A DNA stretch of 31,220 nucleotides, taken from a virus. The first letter of the stretch is position 1; the number at the start of each line of letters is the position of its first letter. Shown piece by piece: positions 1-7,741 of the stretch. The DNA lies in IMG/VR virus record IMGVR_UViG_3300037502_001781, positions 1-31,220 of that record, one strand, 5' to 3'. The notes beneath the pieces were generated by a model. The model searched no databases, was not told the DNA's origin, and saw only the letters and a list, made by a program, of their open reading frames with translations. Position numbers and translations under genes: made by a program.

Positions 1-2
1 AG

Positions 3-113
3 AACACGCAGGATCAGCGGCTCGCGACCGCTGACGAAACTACACCCGCAGACGGCATCGCGAGTCCGCTGCATCCGCTGGTTCGCTGGCGTAGAGGAGA
101 GGATGAACGATGA
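3..113 (+). CDS. 3' end of an upstream gene (partial)
   Basis: An open frame enters from the left edge and ends at TGA 111-113, overlapping the next start codon as ATGA. The 36 visible residues are hydrophilic and end in RWRRGEDER. Overlapping stop and start codons are the rule in this window, which supports this frame over the other two. The product is not recognisable from this fragment. Confidence 0.4.
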   Translation, partial: NTQDQRLATADETTPADGIASPLHPLVRWRRGEDER

Positions 114-403
114 TTGACGCAGTATTTGCATCGGTTGGCATGAAAGAACTGTTTCGGTTTCTGGCGTTGTTTATTCTGGTTGTGGCCGGGTGGTTACTGT
201 CGGCGTTTCTCGCGTTTCGATTGCACTTCGCCAACGACACCATTCGTATGCTGCGGGCCAACGCCCTTGCGGTTACGCCAGAGGAGCGACAGGCGATGTG
301 GCGAGCGGTTGCGATCTTGAATGGCGGTCAACAGGTTGGCCCTGACACGCCGCTCGCTGGTGATGCCGCCACCATTCGCGGTCTGCTGGAGAGATTGAAG
401 TAG
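110..403 (+). CDS. Small single-pass membrane protein
   Basis: This 97-residue protein has one strong hydrophobic segment at about residues 14-36 (LFRFLALFILVVAGWLLSAF). A soluble, charged C-terminal part follows. The ATG at 110 overlaps the preceding stop and sits about 7 nt after a GGAGAGG ribosome binding site. No family is recognised. A small phage membrane protein at this place could belong to lysis, superinfection exclusion or the virion, but nothing in the sequence decides this. Confidence 0.6.
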   Translation: MIDAVFASVGMKELFRFLALFILVVAGWLLSAFLAFRLHFANDTIRMLRANALAVTPEERQAMWRAVAILNGGQQVGPDTPLAGDAATIRGLLERLK

Positions 404-564
404 CCAGCGAACCAGTGTTTCTGCTGTTCCCGATAGCCACGCCCGCCGTCGTGATAACGCGCGGCGGCCAGTGTGACGCACGGACGAAACGCAGGCGGCC
501 CGGTGCTACCGCGCTGCCGGTCGTGATAGCCCCGCTCGCTTGACACCGCCGCCACTCTGGCGGC
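404..564 (+). other. Gap of 160 bases ending in a hairpin against the rusA start
   Basis: No convincing gene lies here. A perfect hairpin, GCCGCC (548-553), loop ACTCT, GGCGGC (559-564), abuts the ATG at 565, so that gene has no usual Shine-Dalgarno sequence. A weak open frame from GTG 415 to TGA 543 (42 codons) lacks a ribosome binding site and is not called. Confidence 0.45.
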
Positions 565-963
565 ATGGCGATTACGTTCAGCATTCTCGGAAACCCCGTG
601 CCGCAGCCCAGGCCGCAGGTCTGCGTGCGGAATAACAAGCCACACGGGTACGTGAAAAAAAAGCACCCGATCCACGCCTACCGCCAGGCGGTGGCGCTTG
701 CAGCGCGGGCGGCCGGTGTTCGTCACGCCACCGGCCCGGTGAGCATCATCATCGACGCGGTCTTTGCCCGGCCAAAGTCGCACATGACCAAGAGCGGCGT
801 AAAGCCGAAGGCACCGGTGCTGCCGCGGCCCGACGTGGACAACCTTGGCAAGGCGGTGCTTGACGCCCTGCAGGACGTGATGGGCGACGACACCAACGTG
901 AGCCGGCTGCTGGTGGAAAAGTCTTGGGGCACCGAAGGACGCACGACCGTGCGAATCACATGA
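565..963 (+). CDS. rusA: RusA-like Holliday junction resolvase
   Basis: The 132-residue product matches the RusA family in length and layout. It opens with MAITFSILGNPVPQPRPQ, which resembles the RusA start (short strand, then a basic stretch), and carries the acidic cluster PRPDVDNLGKAVLDAL at about residues 87-102, with D90, D92 and D100 as probable metal ligands. RusA enzymes are dimeric nucleases that cut four-way DNA junctions; phages use them in recombination and in resolving DNA before packaging. The ATG directly follows a GC-rich hairpin, so translation may depend on structure or on coupling. It overlaps the methyltransferase gene by 4 nt. Confidence 0.85.
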   Translation: MAITFSILGNPVPQPRPQVCVRNNKPHGYVKKKHPIHAYRQAVALAARAAGVRHATGPVSIIIDAVFARPKSHMTKSGVKPKAPVLPRPDVDNLGKAVLDALQDVMGDDTNVSRLLVEKSWGTEGRTTVRIT

Positions 964-1490
964 TCAGGCCAGTGCATCGCAACATGTTCCCGCTGTTCAT
1001 GCAGACGCTCGGCGTCAGCGGAACCGCGGTTGAGGTTGGCGTTGCAGAGGGCAACTACGCCAAAGACTTCCTGCCGCTGTGGCACGGCAACTACGTCATG
1101 GTGGACCGTTGGTGCCACATCGACGGGTACGACGACGTGATGAACGGCTCAGACGAAGAGCACGAGCTGCGGTATCGCCAGGCCATGGCCGTGGCAGCAC
1201 CGTATTGTGACCGTGTCAGCGTCCTGCGTATGGACAGCGTCGCCGCCGCAGCAACGTTCGCAGACCAGTCGCTCGCCTTCGTCTACCTCGACGGCGACCA
1301 CTCCTTTGACGGCTTTGTGCGTGACTTTCGGGCGTGGTTTCCAAAGGTGAAATCCGGCGGCGTGATCGCAGGCCACGACTACTACGACAAGCCGCCTTTT
1401 CGCGTGCGGTCTGCATTGTGCTCACTCGTCAACGGCCCGTGCGGCATCACGCACGAGCCAAGCCCTTCCTGGTGGTGCCACGTGCCGTGA
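960..1490 (+). CDS. Class I SAM-dependent methyltransferase (Methyltransf_24-like)
   Basis: The 176-residue protein shows the nucleotide-binding motif EVGVAEGNYA at residues 25-34, an acidic strand-2 region (VMVDRW), and the block VYLDGDHSFDG at 108-118 followed by GGVIAGHDYY at 133-142. This pattern is typical of small methyltransferases linked to sugar or cell-surface modification. The ATG at 960 overlaps the rusA stop as ATGA; the longer frame from 924 is rejected for that reason. Two glycosyltransferase genes follow closely, so modification of a sugar on the virion or on the host surface is a reasonable inference. The substrate cannot be read from the sequence. Confidence 0.75.
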   Translation: MIRPVHRNMFPLFMQTLGVSGTAVEVGVAEGNYAKDFLPLWHGNYVMVDRWCHIDGYDDVMNGSDEEHELRYRQAMAVAAPYCDRVSVLRMDSVAAAATFADQSLAFVYLDGDHSFDGFVRDFRAWFPKVKSGGVIAGHDYYDKPPFRVRSALCSLVNGPCGITHEPSPSWWCHVP

Positions 1491-1783
1491 TGGACTCTGA
1501 GACGCAGAAGCGATTCGCCAAGTTGTGGAACACCAGGCCGAAGATCCGGCTTGAGGACATTGCTACGCAGCTTGGCTACTCGTTTCAGTCACTTGCCAAG
1601 TGGCGGATGATTCTTGGACTGCCAAAGCGTTACGGCGTCGATGAAGACGGCGAGATCCCGTCGCCAGCCGTGATCCGCCTGCGGTGCCAGCAGCAGCAAA
1701 CCAACTGGAACACGACCGAGCGACGCCTGCGGTGGCGTGGCCCGCCGCACACGATCTACGAAAGCACTTCGACCTGTGACTAA
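1490..1783 (+). CDS. Small helix-turn-helix protein
   Basis: This 97-residue protein has an N-terminal homeodomain-like HTH: FAKLWNTRPKIRLEDIATQL, then GYSFQSLAKWRMILGLPKRY, ending near residue 43. The spacing recalls GcrA-like and resolvase-like HTH domains (an IA-x-x-L-G turn, then a recognition helix and LGLP-x-R). The C-terminal half is Q- and R-rich. The start at 1490 overlaps the previous stop as TGATG. It probably binds DNA, as a late regulator or a terminase-like adaptor. Its position between a methyltransferase and glycosyltransferases does not point to a target. Confidence 0.6.
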   Translation: MDSETQKRFAKLWNTRPKIRLEDIATQLGYSFQSLAKWRMILGLPKRYGVDEDGEIPSPAVIRLRCQQQQTNWNTTERRLRWRGPPHTIYESTSTCD

Positions 1784-2543
1784 CGCCAAACGCAACACAG
1801 TCATTGTGATGACGCTGTGCAGCCGGCCGCGCTACACAAAGCGTGTGCTCGAGGCGCTGTCACGCTGCGATGACATCGACCGCTTTCCCGTCGCCATGCT
1901 GTGCGAGCCCGTCGACGATGAGGTCATCGACCTGGCCACGCAGTTCACGGCTCTGCCGCACATCAAGGCGTGGGCCATGGTCGGCCAGCAGCGTGTGGGC
2001 TGTAACGTCAACACGTACTCGGCACTGGCCTACGGGTTTGACCATCACGATCGCGTCATCGCCCTCGAGGATGACACGGTGCCCGGCCGGGACTTCCTGC
2101 GGTTTGCCGACTGGGCACTGAACCACTACGAGAAAGACGAGGACGTGTTCAGCGTCTGCGGCTATCAGCGGACGCCACCCGATGAGGTCGGATACCGAAA
2201 CGCTGTGGTGCGAGAGCGGTGGTTCACGCCGTGGGGCTGGGCCACGTGGAAAGATCGCTGGGAGAGCGTTCGGGACTCGTGGCCGGCAGACGACCGGCAG
2301 ATCTCGTGGGACACGGTGATAGACAAGCTGACGAGGAGAGATCGTTTCGAGGTTCGGCCCCTGCTTGCCAGGGTGCAGAACATCGGGGCTGAGGGTGGTG
2401 CTCACGTGCCCGGCGCGGCGTGGCATCGTGAGCACCACCTGAACCCGCACTGGGTCGAGTCTGTTCCCGGCCCACGGGCTGACGAGTTTCACGAAGTCGA
2501 CTCACGCATCACCAAGGCACTCAGGGCACACCATCCATGCTGA
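1776..2543 (+). CDS. GT-A fold glycosyltransferase (GNT-I/family 2-like)
   Basis: The start chosen is GTG 1776, which overlaps the previous stop by 8 nt; this gives 255 residues. ATG 1737 would overlap by 47 nt, and ATG 1809 would lose the first beta strand (NTVIVMTLCSRP). A GT-A nucleotide-sugar site is visible: VIALEDDTVPGRDFLRF, with the acidic triad at about residues 98-100. The block FTPWGWATWKDRW (about 150-162) is common in bacterial relatives of GNT-I-like transferases. The enzyme should transfer a sugar from a nucleotide donor. It overlaps the next glycosyltransferase by 7 nt, so the two are translationally coupled. Confidence 0.75.
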   Translation: MTNAKRNTVIVMTLCSRPRYTKRVLEALSRCDDIDRFPVAMLCEPVDDEVIDLATQFTALPHIKAWAMVGQQRVGCNVNTYSALAYGFDHHDRVIALEDDTVPGRDFLRFADWALNHYEKDEDVFSVCGYQRTPPDEVGYRNAVVRERWFTPWGWATWKDRWESVRDSWPADDRQISWDTVIDKLTRRDRFEVRPLLARVQNIGAEGGAHVPGAAWHREHHLNPHWVESVPGPRADEFHEVDSRITKALRAHHPC

Positions 2544-3226
2544 GGCTTGTGACGTACTACACGCCATCACACGCCGACATGTGCCGGCGGTTCGTTCTTT
2601 CGCGGGCGTGGGGCTTTGAGGAGCGGCGGTCGACGCAGTACGACCAGACATGTGCCAGCGGATCGTTCAAGTCAGACGGGTGGAACGAGTGCATGTTGGA
2701 CAAGCTCGACTGCCTTATGCGGCTGCCGACAGACGGACGGCCTACGGTCTACGTCGATGCGGACGTTGCGCTGTTCCCTGGCTTCTACGAGTGGTGCGAG
2801 GAGACGCTCGCCCGCATGCCGAATGACGCGGTGGCGTTTGCCGACGATGTTATTCAGTGGTGTGCCGGCGTCATGCTGTTCCGCTCGACGCCCGTGGTGC
2901 ATCGGTTCTGGCAGCTGCTCGCCGATCTGTCGCCCGTGTGGAACCTGCCAGACCAGGACGTGCTTCATCAATTGCGGATGCAGTGTGAGCAGACCGGCGG
3001 CCGGCTGCCGATTGAGCCGCGGGTGTTGCACAAGAGCGTCGTATGCAACTGGGCAACGGTCAGTGCACCGGTTGTGCCGGCTCCGTGGGATGGCGAGCCA
3101 TTCGTCGTGCCGCCGAGCTGCTTGGCGTGGCATGCCAACTGGACGGTTGGCATCGACCGCAAGCAGCGGATGCTCGAGCAGGTCGTGCTACGGGAAACCT
3201 CCGGTGCAGCGACGCAACCAGCGTAG
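2537..3226 (+). CDS. Glycosyltransferase with DxD motif (nucleotide-diphospho-sugar type)
   Basis: The 229-residue protein carries VYVDADVALFPGFYEW at about residues 71-86, where D74-A-D76 is the metal-binding DxD motif. A later CAGVMLFRSTP stretch and a D-Q-D-V-L-H segment match the layout of GT8/GT77-like enzymes that act on nucleotide-diphospho-sugars. The ATG overlaps the preceding stop codon (ATGCTGA). Together with the genes at 960 and 1776 it makes a small sugar-modification set. The acceptor is unknown; virion proteins, modified DNA bases and host surface glycans are all possible. Confidence 0.7.
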   Translation: MLRLVTYYTPSHADMCRRFVLSRAWGFEERRSTQYDQTCASGSFKSDGWNECMLDKLDCLMRLPTDGRPTVYVDADVALFPGFYEWCEETLARMPNDAVAFADDVIQWCAGVMLFRSTPVVHRFWQLLADLSPVWNLPDQDVLHQLRMQCEQTGGRLPIEPRVLHKSVVCNWATVSAPVVPAPWDGEPFVVPPSCLAWHANWTVGIDRKQRMLEQVVLRETSGAATQPA

Positions 3227-3254
3227 GCTGAGTGTGTTCGCCAGGAGGGCGGGC

Positions 3255-3686
3255 ATGGCGGGTTATGGCTACGACCGACGAGGCAACCGGATACGGGTCG
3301 AGATTGCCGCCCACACGGCGGGCATCTGCCACAGCGACGGCCGCTACAGCCGAGGCAAGATCACGTCACGGAGGACGCACCTCATGCCCAGCTTCGAGAT
3401 GACCGCTGCCGAGGAGCAGCAGTACGGCAACAGCCTCAACGTCTGGCAGGCGCTGCGGCTTCTGCAGACGTGGCACCCGCTCGTCGCCTACGGCCAGCGA
3501 TTCGTGCAGGAAGTCGACCCGTACAAGAAGGCACTAATCGTCGCTGAGGCTTCCGAGTGGGTCGCCAGCAAGACCGACGCCACGCTCGACGACCAGGCGG
3601 TCAAGCTGCTGGCCGACCTGCTGCGGACCAAGGAAGGTGAGGCCCTGGTGCGGTGGTGCCTGCTTCAGGTGGAGGCGATCCGGTGA
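3255..3686 (+). CDS. Hypothetical helical protein
   Basis: Two starts are possible. ATG 3255 has AGGAGGG upstream and gives 143 residues with GC-rich third positions throughout. ATG 3384 has GGAGG 9 nt upstream and gives about 100 residues, beginning MPSFEMTAAEEQQYG. The downstream part is predicted helical (NVWQALRLLQTWHPLVAYG, then ASEWVASKTDATLDDQAVKL). No family is recognised. The stop overlaps the GTG of the following membrane-protein gene. Confidence 0.55.
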   Translation: MAGYGYDRRGNRIRVEIAAHTAGICHSDGRYSRGKITSRRTHLMPSFEMTAAEEQQYGNSLNVWQALRLLQTWHPLVAYGQRFVQEVDPYKKALIVAEASEWVASKTDATLDDQAVKLLADLLRTKEGEALVRWCLLQVEAIR

Positions 3687-4291
3687 GCCAAGATGCGATC
3701 GTTCGCACCATCGCCGTCGTTGCCGCAGTTGGTCTGCTTGCTGCGCCGTACCGTGAGCAAATCGCAGCTTTCGGACATCAGACCGCCGAAGCCGCCCGCA
3801 AGCACGGAGCCGGCCTGGCCCGCCTCGCAGCAGCCGGGCTGATTGTGGCTGCGGCATGGGGCAAGGTTCCGCTGCCTACTCTGCCAGGCGTAGTCGATGT
3901 TCCGGCCGTAGTTGTCGAGACGCCGTCTGCGGATCTGCAGACGCTGGTGGCACCGGTTAAGGCGGCACTGGCCAGCCTGCCAGCCGACAAGCGTGCACTT
4001 TGGTCTGCGACGTGGGCAAAGGCGGCCACGGTTGTAGATGCCGAAAGCGTGACGAGCGCGCCAGTGTTCACGGACACGCCAGCCCTGCGGACGTTTACCA
4101 CGGTCGCCTTAGACATTGCGTGGCGGCGTCTCGGAGAGCAGGCCCCTGGCTCCGTTGTTGGGCTCAGGGAGGCTGTTGAGGCCGCCATTCGATCAGTGAT
4201 GGGCCTGGACGCTGTGCCCGTCACAAATGAAATGCGAGCCCGCTACGCTGCGGTTGCTCGTGCATTGGCCTGGGCTGGCACGGGGGGCTGA
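3683..4291 (+). CDS. Membrane-anchored protein upstream of the papain-like peptidase
   Basis: The start is GTG 3683, overlapping the previous stop as GTGA; this gives 202 residues. Two hydrophobic stretches near the N-terminus (TIAVVAAVGLLAAPY and AGLARLAAAGLIVAAAWG) suggest two membrane passes or a hairpin anchor. A soluble, alanine-rich helical domain follows. The gene ends 2 nt before the peptidase start. A lysis or virion-envelope role is an inference from its neighbours only. Confidence 0.55.
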   Translation: MSQDAIVRTIAVVAAVGLLAAPYREQIAAFGHQTAEAARKHGAGLARLAAAGLIVAAAWGKVPLPTLPGVVDVPAVVVETPSADLQTLVAPVKAALASLPADKRALWSATWAKAATVVDAESVTSAPVFTDTPALRTFTTVALDIAWRRLGEQAPGSVVGLREAVEAAIRSVMGLDAVPVTNEMRARYAAVARALAWAGTGG

Positions 4292-4293
4292 TC

Positions 4294-5217
4294 GTGGACC
4301 CTCACGCCTTTGGCTACCTGCCCGATCCGGCCGGCGCTGACGAGTTCGTATCGTCGCTGCCGCACCCGACGCTGGCATCCGCTGCGCCTGCGTTCGTTGC
4401 TGACGAAAAACGCGAGGTGATGCTTTACCCGGCGTTGCTGCAGTGCCTGCCCGGCTGGCGGCGCGGCTCGCAGGGTTCGGTTGGCAGCTGCGTTGGTTGG
4501 GGGGCCAGCCTTGGGGTGGACATCGTCGCTGCGTGCGATGTCATCCACCGCCAGGAGCCCGAGGTCGTGCGGGCTCGCACAATCGAAAGCAGCCTTTACG
4601 GATTCTCGCGGGTCGAGGCGAGGGGCCAGCGTTCCAACAATGGCGGCGACGGGTCCACTGGGTTCCATGCGGCCAAGGCCATCAGGGACTTTGGTGCCCT
4701 GCACTACGGCATCGACTACGGCGGCGTGGTTATCCGTGAGGAGAACAAGCAGCAACGAGACCGTGACTGGGGCCGCAACGGTGTGCCCGACGAGCTCGAG
4801 CCGTACGCCCGGCTCAGGCGGTGCAGCGAGACAACGCTCGCCGTCAACTTTGAGCAGGCTGCCGCAGCGATCCAGAACGGATTTCCAACGGTTACGTGTT
4901 CTGGTCAGGGCTTCAGCATGGCCCGAGACGAAGACGGGTTTTGCCGTCCTGGCGGTGTGTGGTGGCACTGCATGGTGTTCGCCGGCGTCCGCTGGGGCAA
5001 GCGGCCTGGCTTGCTGTGTTTCAACTCGTGGGGCGACAGTAACACGGTTGGGCGTCACTACCCAGAAACCATGCCGCAGGCTGTTCGCAACTGCTCCTTC
5101 TGGGTCGATGCGGCCACCTGCACCAAGATGCTGAGCGGCCGTGACTCCTACGTCTACGCCGGCTACAGCGGCTTTCAGCCCACGCAGCTACCTGACTGGA
5201 CGGGGGACGTGCTGTGA
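4294..5217 (+). CDS. Papain-fold (C1-like) cysteine peptidase
   Basis: The 307-residue product starts at GTG 4294. The papain catalytic set is visible in order: Q60 as oxyanion-hole glutamine, C66 in GSVGSCVGWGAS, H225 in GVWWHCMVFAGV, and N244 in LCFNSWGDS. No secretion signal or propeptide is evident. It sits among small membrane proteins and a lipoprotein, where an endolysin would be expected, and no muramidase, amidase or transglycosylase is seen elsewhere in the window. It could therefore be a cell-wall or envelope peptidase for lysis, or a virion peptidase used in maturation or entry. The fold is well supported; the role is inference. Confidence 0.75.
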   Translation: MDPHAFGYLPDPAGADEFVSSLPHPTLASAAPAFVADEKREVMLYPALLQCLPGWRRGSQGSVGSCVGWGASLGVDIVAACDVIHRQEPEVVRARTIESSLYGFSRVEARGQRSNNGGDGSTGFHAAKAIRDFGALHYGIDYGGVVIREENKQQRDRDWGRNGVPDELEPYARLRRCSETTLAVNFEQAAAAIQNGFPTVTCSGQGFSMARDEDGFCRPGGVWWHCMVFAGVRWGKRPGLLCFNSWGDSNTVGRHYPETMPQAVRNCSFWVDAATCTKMLSGRDSYVYAGYSGFQPTQLPDWTGDVL

Positions 5218-5507
5218 GGTTTGTGATCGTCCTACTCATCGCCCTGGCCGGCTGCGTTGCCACGCTGCCTGACGATGCCACCATCTCTGCGGACCTCGCC
5301 TGCGAGACGGCCAGGGCAATTGTGCAGTTGCGTGCTCGGCCCAGTGTGCCTGACGACAAGCCCAAGCCGGGCGACAAGTGCCACAACTGCGAAGGCCGAG
5401 GCTACGTTGGCGACGGTGTCGTCAAGGTGAAATGCCAGCCGTGCGGCGGCACTGGCAAGGTGCTGGCCACAGCCAACGCGTGTCCTGATGGGAGGTGCCA
5501 GCCGTGA
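5214..5507 (+). CDS. Small lipoprotein with DnaJ-type zinc motif
   Basis: The 97-residue protein begins at GTG 5214, overlapping the peptidase stop. Residues 1-14 form a lipoprotein signal peptide with lipobox LAGC (MRFVIVLLIALAGC), so the mature N-terminus should be a lipidated Cys. The C-terminal half has two CxxCxGxG modules, CHNCEGRGYV and CQPCGGTGKV, the zinc-binding repeat of DnaJ, and more cysteines at the end. By place it resembles an outer-membrane spanin (Rz1-like), but the zinc motif is not a spanin feature. It may stabilise a disulfide or zinc fold in the periplasm. Confidence 0.65.
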   Translation: MRFVIVLLIALAGCVATLPDDATISADLACETARAIVQLRARPSVPDDKPKPGDKCHNCEGRGYVGDGVVKVKCQPCGGTGKVLATANACPDGRCQP

Positions 5508-5863
5508 CGCCTGCCGATCTGAAAGAGCATGTTTGGCGCAAGCTTGGGCCACGCAAGTGGCTTGTCGGCCGCCAGCAAGTCGATTTGCTCACGCAGCTGG
5601 CCGTTGAGAACTGGCAGACCGACTTCATGCAGGCCGCCGATAGCGACCTAGAGCGGCAGATCGTCGCCCAGGCAACGCTGGCCGACATGAAGCGTGTGCA
5701 CCAGGCCGTGGGCGGCTACGGCGACCGCGAGTACGGCATGGTGTGGCTGTTCCTGCTCTCCGGCGTGGCCAGTGCAATCGTGCAGGTCATGCTGCGATGG
5801 TGGCTCGAGCGGCGAGCCAACCGAGTCATGCTGATGGTCTGGCAGCAGGAGGGGATCAAGTGA
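5504..5863 (+). CDS. Small membrane protein
   Basis: GTG 5504 is chosen because GGAGG at 5491-5495 lies 8 nt upstream and it overlaps the previous stop as GTGA; GTG 5495 is the alternative. The 119-residue product has a charged, helical N-terminal half and one hydrophobic segment (MVWLFLLSGVASAIVQVMLRW) near residues 75-95, followed by a basic tail (LERRANR). This looks like a single-pass protein with a cytoplasmic basic end. It lies in the probable lysis block. No family is recognised. Confidence 0.55.
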   Translation: MTPADLKEHVWRKLGPRKWLVGRQQVDLLTQLAVENWQTDFMQAADSDLERQIVAQATLADMKRVHQAVGGYGDREYGMVWLFLLSGVASAIVQVMLRWWLERRANRVMLMVWQQEGIK

Positions 5864-6132
5864 CGGCGGAAACTAAGGAAACCCTGCTCAGCATCTTGAA
5901 GGATTACGGCTTTGCCACTGTGCTGGCATGTGCCCTTCTGTGGGTTGGCCGGCAAGACATCATTCTGCCGATGGTCGAGGCACACCGAGAGTTTTTGCGT
6001 GACGTGGCCGAGACGCAAAAAGAAATTAGCCAGGCTATCGCAGAGCAGACCCGCTTGCTCTATGCCCTACAACCAAAGGGCAGCCAGACCAGAACAGTAG
6101 ACCTGACAGAACCGGAAGACGGGCGGAACTGA
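5860..6132 (+). CDS. Holin-like or i-spanin-like small membrane protein
   Basis: GTG 5860 overlaps the previous stop and has GGAGG upstream; the 90-residue product has one membrane segment (GFATVLACALLWVGRQDII, about residues 15-33). A helix of coiled-coil type follows (VEAHREFLRDVAETQKEISQ onward), then a polar tail. One N-terminal transmembrane helix plus a long helix resembles both short holins and inner-membrane spanins. Placement next to the lipoprotein and the peptidase supports a lysis role, but this remains inference. Confidence 0.55.
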   Translation: MTAETKETLLSILKDYGFATVLACALLWVGRQDIILPMVEAHREFLRDVAETQKEISQAIAEQTRLLYALQPKGSQTRTVDLTEPEDGRN

Positions 6133-6143
6133 GGGCAACGCGA

Positions 6144-6839
6144 ATGGCGATGAACAACCGGATATTGCGGCCACGTGCCAGCGGGTTTAACCCGAAGTCG
6201 CTTCCTGGGTTTGTCTACTGGCTGGACGCGTCGCAGTCTTCCACGATCACGGTCGAGACGGGCGTGGCTCAGTGGCGAGACGCTGGCGGAAGTTCGATCA
6301 AGGCCACACAGGTCACGGCGAACGCCCAGCCCGCTTACCAGACGGCCCAGCAGAACGGAAAGAACGCCGTGTACTTCGACGGCACCAATGACACCATGAG
6401 CCTTGGCGACTTGTCGGCGTCTTTCCCCTCCGCCGCCACGGCAATCTTTGCCTATAAGCCAAACAACCAAGACACTTACTCGATCTACACGACGAACAAC
6501 AACGCTGCGTTTTGGGCATACCCGACTGGGCGAACCTACATTGGCACCTTTAAGAACACCCGGTTTAACAACGTCGCCTCTCCGTTGATGCCAACCAACA
6601 GTAACGCCGTCGTAGCCATCGTTTCCAGTTCCTCGGCCTACCGCGTCTACATCAACGACACGCTGGCCCATGACGTTGCGGCAGACTTTATTGCGGGCAC
6701 CAACCATCGGCTTGGGCTAAATGACCTCGGCACTGTTTTCAAGGGATGGATTTACGAGGCCATCTTTTCGTCATCGGCCCTAAGTGCAACGCAACTGTCC
6801 TCGGCCTACAAGTACCTTAAAGCCAAGTGGGGGCTGTGA
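6144..6839 (+). CDS. LamG/concanavalin-like beta-sandwich protein
   Basis: The 231-residue protein has the layout of LamG-like lectin domains common in phages. It has an opening LPGFVYWLDAS segment, then Q-W-R-D, a YFDGTNDTMSLGDL strand pair, and late strands YRVYINDTLAH and GWIYEAIFSSSALSATQL. Such domains bind sugars or act as adhesin or virion decoration domains. ATG 6144 is the first start; ATG 6150 is close by. No membrane segment is present. Its neighbours are small structural-type proteins, so it is probably a virion or tail-associated protein. Confidence 0.65.
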   Translation: MAMNNRILRPRASGFNPKSLPGFVYWLDASQSSTITVETGVAQWRDAGGSSIKATQVTANAQPAYQTAQQNGKNAVYFDGTNDTMSLGDLSASFPSAATAIFAYKPNNQDTYSIYTTNNNAAFWAYPTGRTYIGTFKNTRFNNVASPLMPTNSNAVVAIVSSSSAYRVYINDTLAHDVAADFIAGTNHRLGLNDLGTVFKGWIYEAIFSSSALSATQLSSAYKYLKAKWGL

Positions 6840-7123
6840 TGCGTTTCTTTCGCTGCCTTGCCGGTGATGCGGCGTATGAGCAGGTGCGTGCGTCGCTTGA
6901 TGCCGCGTGGGGCCATCCGACACCGAGCGGCCTTACGGTGACGTGCATTGAGCCGGCCGCCACGGCACCACGCGACGGCCAAGGGCGGATTGTCTTGGCA
7001 GTGCATGACGAGTTTGTAGAGTTTCCGGCGGCTGCGGCTGTACTTCCCGACTTGCTTGCCAGCGGTGTTGTTGAGGAGACAGATGCCGCCGGCTACGACG
7101 CCGCTACAAAGCGTGTGCCATGA
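6839..7123 (+). CDS. Hypothetical small protein
   Basis: The 94-residue product (MRFFRCLAGDAAYEQVRASL at the start) overlaps the upstream stop as TGATG; an ATG-like start at 6827 would overlap more. It appears to be a mixed alpha-beta soluble protein, with VTCIEPAAT and GRIVLAVHDEFVEFP strands and a DLLASGVVEETDAAG end. The end resembles small phage accessory proteins placed after fiber or lectin genes. No function is recognised. Confidence 0.55.
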   Translation: MRFFRCLAGDAAYEQVRASLDAAWGHPTPSGLTVTCIEPAATAPRDGQGRIVLAVHDEFVEFPAAAAVLPDLLASGVVEETDAAGYDAATKRVP

Positions 7124-7329
7124 CAGGCATTGAACTGACCAACCACCTGCGGCTGCTGTCGGGCTACCACCTCGGCACCGACCTGATCGACCGGCTCACG
7201 GCAGCCGAGCGGTTCCAGCGTCAGCAACGCGAGGCACTCGCCAAGGCGGCTGATGAGATCGAGCGACTGACGGCAGAACTGGCGAAGGCCAAGGCCGAAA
7301 CCCACGCCGACGCACATCTATGCGGGTAG
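7120..7329 (+). CDS. Small coiled-coil protein
   Basis: This 69-residue protein overlaps the upstream stop as ATGA. Residues 27-62 are strongly helical with heptad-like spacing and high charge (EALAKAADEIERLTAELAKA). It has no cysteine pairs or membrane segment. Function is unknown; short coiled coils in phages often act as scaffolds or chaperones. Confidence 0.55.
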   Translation: MTGIELTNHLRLLSGYHLGTDLIDRLTAAERFQRQQREALAKAADEIERLTAELAKAKAETHADAHLCG

Positions 7330-7384
7330 GCTGATACACTAGGCCACGCATCGGGCCTGACCCGAGCCGCTCAAGGAGGAGCCA

Positions 7385-7741
7385 ATGTCTGATTCCAAAA
7401 TCCGCCGCAAGAACAAAGCGTTCCCCGTCACGCTCGACGCTGCCGTCAGCAACGCCACCGAGATCGTCTTGGCCGATATGGCCGGCGGCATGGTCTCCAT
7501 CGGCACGCAGAACACCAACGCTACCGAGCTGGCCGTGCATGTGGCGTCGGCCTCGGCCGGCACGTACCGCCCGCTGTACGCTGCGGACGGGTCGGCCGTG
7601 AAGATCACGCTGGCCCCGAGCACGGCTGACTCCCGCGTGTATGCCATGCCTGATGAGGTGTTCGCTGCACCGTTCATCAAGCTCGTGCTGAACAACACCG
7701 CAGCCAACGGGCTCACGGCAACCATCCTGGCCAAGGGCTGA
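7385..7741 (+). CDS. Beta-rich small structural protein (unrecognised)
   Basis: A strong AAGGAGG lies 7 nt before ATG 7385. The 118-residue product is rich in Ala, Thr and Val with alternating strands (VTLDAAVSNATEIVLADM, GTYRPLYAADGSAVKITLAP, FIKLVLNNTAANG). This composition resembles head decoration or virion surface proteins and is similar in style to the protein at 15522. A short hairpin, TCGGG-CCTGA-CCCGA (7351-7365), lies in the 55-nt leader. The stop overlaps the HNH gene. Confidence 0.55.
   Translation: MSDSKIRRKNKAFPVTLDAAVSNATEIVLADMAGGMVSIGTQNTNATELAVHVASASAGTYRPLYAADGSAVKITLAPSTADSRVYAMPDEVFAAPFIKLVLNNTAANGLTATILAKG

Noticed and set aside
415-543. 42-codon frame with GTG start before rusA
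   Set aside because: It has no ribosome binding site and unusual composition; no homology visible.
2616-3254. N-terminal extension of the 3255 gene
   Set aside because: It runs in another frame through the glycosyltransferase gene at 2537 and reads as a Cys/Arg/Ser-rich shadow.
7333-7341. GATACACT as a -10 box before the 7385 gene
   Set aside because: No matching -35 region upstream; the gene is probably read from an upstream promoter.
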